Shown here in pieces: positions 5,245 to 5,518 of a stretch of 5,518 nt of DNA. The notes beneath the pieces were generated by a model. That model ran no database searches, was not told the origin of the DNA, and worked only from the letters and a program-made list of their open reading frames with translations. Every line of letters begins with the position of its first letter. Within the stretch, counting starts at the first letter, position 1. Position numbers and translations under genes: made by a program. Origin of the DNA: Lachnospiraceae bacterium (GTDB lineage: Bacteria; Bacillota; Clostridia; Lachnospirales; Lachnospiraceae); assembly GCA_017443685.1 (NCBI GenBank), contig JAFSYD010000028.1:1-5518 (forward strand), read 5' to 3'.

Positions 5245-5518
5245 TTAATTCCACCCCCTTGCCGTGGGATCAAGCATATCCGCCGCGCCATATAAAAGTG
5301 CGTTTAAGATCGCCGCCGCCACGGTGCTGCCCCCCTTTCGTCCCATCGGCGCGATCACAGGAACGCCGTATGTTTCACACGCCAAAACAATCCTTTCCTT
5401 TGCTTCCACCACGTTCACGAAGCCTACCGGCGACGCAACGACAAATGCAGGCTCGTATCCGTTTTCCATTTTCTCCGCCAATATGAACAGTGCCGTCGGG
5501 GCATTTCCCACGATATGA
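5245..5518 (-). CDS. cbiC: Precorrin-8X methylmutase (cobalt-precorrin-8 methylmutase), C-terminal part
   Basis: Only the last ~90 codons lie in the window; the family is about 205-215 residues, so the N-terminal half, with the catalytic histidine, lies beyond 5518. The enzyme moves a methyl group from C-11 to C-12 of (cobalt-)precorrin-8 to form (cobalt-)cobyrinic/hydrogenobyrinic acid. Clear family motifs are VGNAPTAL near 5511-5488, SPVGFVNVVEAKE, and GRKGGSTVAAAILNALLYG close to the C-terminus. The reading frame continues past the GTG at 5511 (upstream codons encode His-Ile), so that GTG is internal. The stop TAA at 5247-5245 is 3 bases from the cobQ start. The name cobH is used for the aerobic pathway; cbiC is preferred here because clostridia use the anaerobic route, an inference. 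Confidence 0.93.
   Translation of the reverse strand, partial: HIVGNAPTALFILAEKMENGYEPAFVVASPVGFVNVVEAKERIVLACETYGVPVIAPMGRKGGSTVAAAILNALLYGAADMLDPTARGWN

Noticed and set aside
5245..5511. A stand-alone 88-residue gene starting at the GTG at 5511
   Set aside because: The frame stays open upstream to the window edge and the residues match the C-terminal part of the longer CbiC family, so it is a truncated view of a full gene.

Overview
The window carries five protein genes, all on the minus strand. The organism is probably a mid-GC member of the Firmicutes/Clostridia, plausibly Lachnospiraceae. This rests on an HPr kinase/phosphorylase of the Gram-positive type, strong AGGAGG ribosome binding sites, a clostridial-type M18 aminopeptidase and a cobalamin pathway of cbiC/cobQ type. 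The species cannot be named from the sequence alone.

Read in the direction of transcription (high to low coordinates), the window opens with the end of a cobalamin (B12) operon. It holds the C-terminal part of precorrin-8X methylmutase (cbiC/cobH, 5245-5518, cut by the window edge), followed after 3 bases by a complete cobyric acid synthase (cobQ/cbiP, 3649-5241). The two enzymes act in the same pathway: CbiC yields the cobyrinic acid ring and CobQ later amidates the a,c-diamide to cobyric acid. The last ~31 bases of cobQ recur twice, imperfectly, just beyond its stop codon.

The 374-base gap 3275-3648 has no gene but is rich in structure. From high to low coordinates it holds the cobQ-tail repeats, a long imperfect inverted repeat, and a good sigma-A-type promoter facing hprK with a 14-bp palindrome over its -35 box. 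It then holds a 134-bp element with 15-bp terminal inverted repeats, flanked by a perfect 8-bp direct repeat (GTTATCTT). This looks like a small non-autonomous transposable element (MITE), possibly IS66-related, inserted between the hprK promoter and its ribosome binding site. The hprK mRNA should therefore begin with this folded element.

Downstream lie hprK (2336-3274), the carbon-catabolite-control sensor kinase; an M18 zinc aminopeptidase (842-2257); and a membrane-anchored FecR-domain protein (1-764, cut by the window edge). The gaps between these three are 78 and 77 bases with no convincing terminator, so they may be one transcription unit, though no functional link between them is evident. 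The main discovery candidate is the insertion element that forms the hprK leader.
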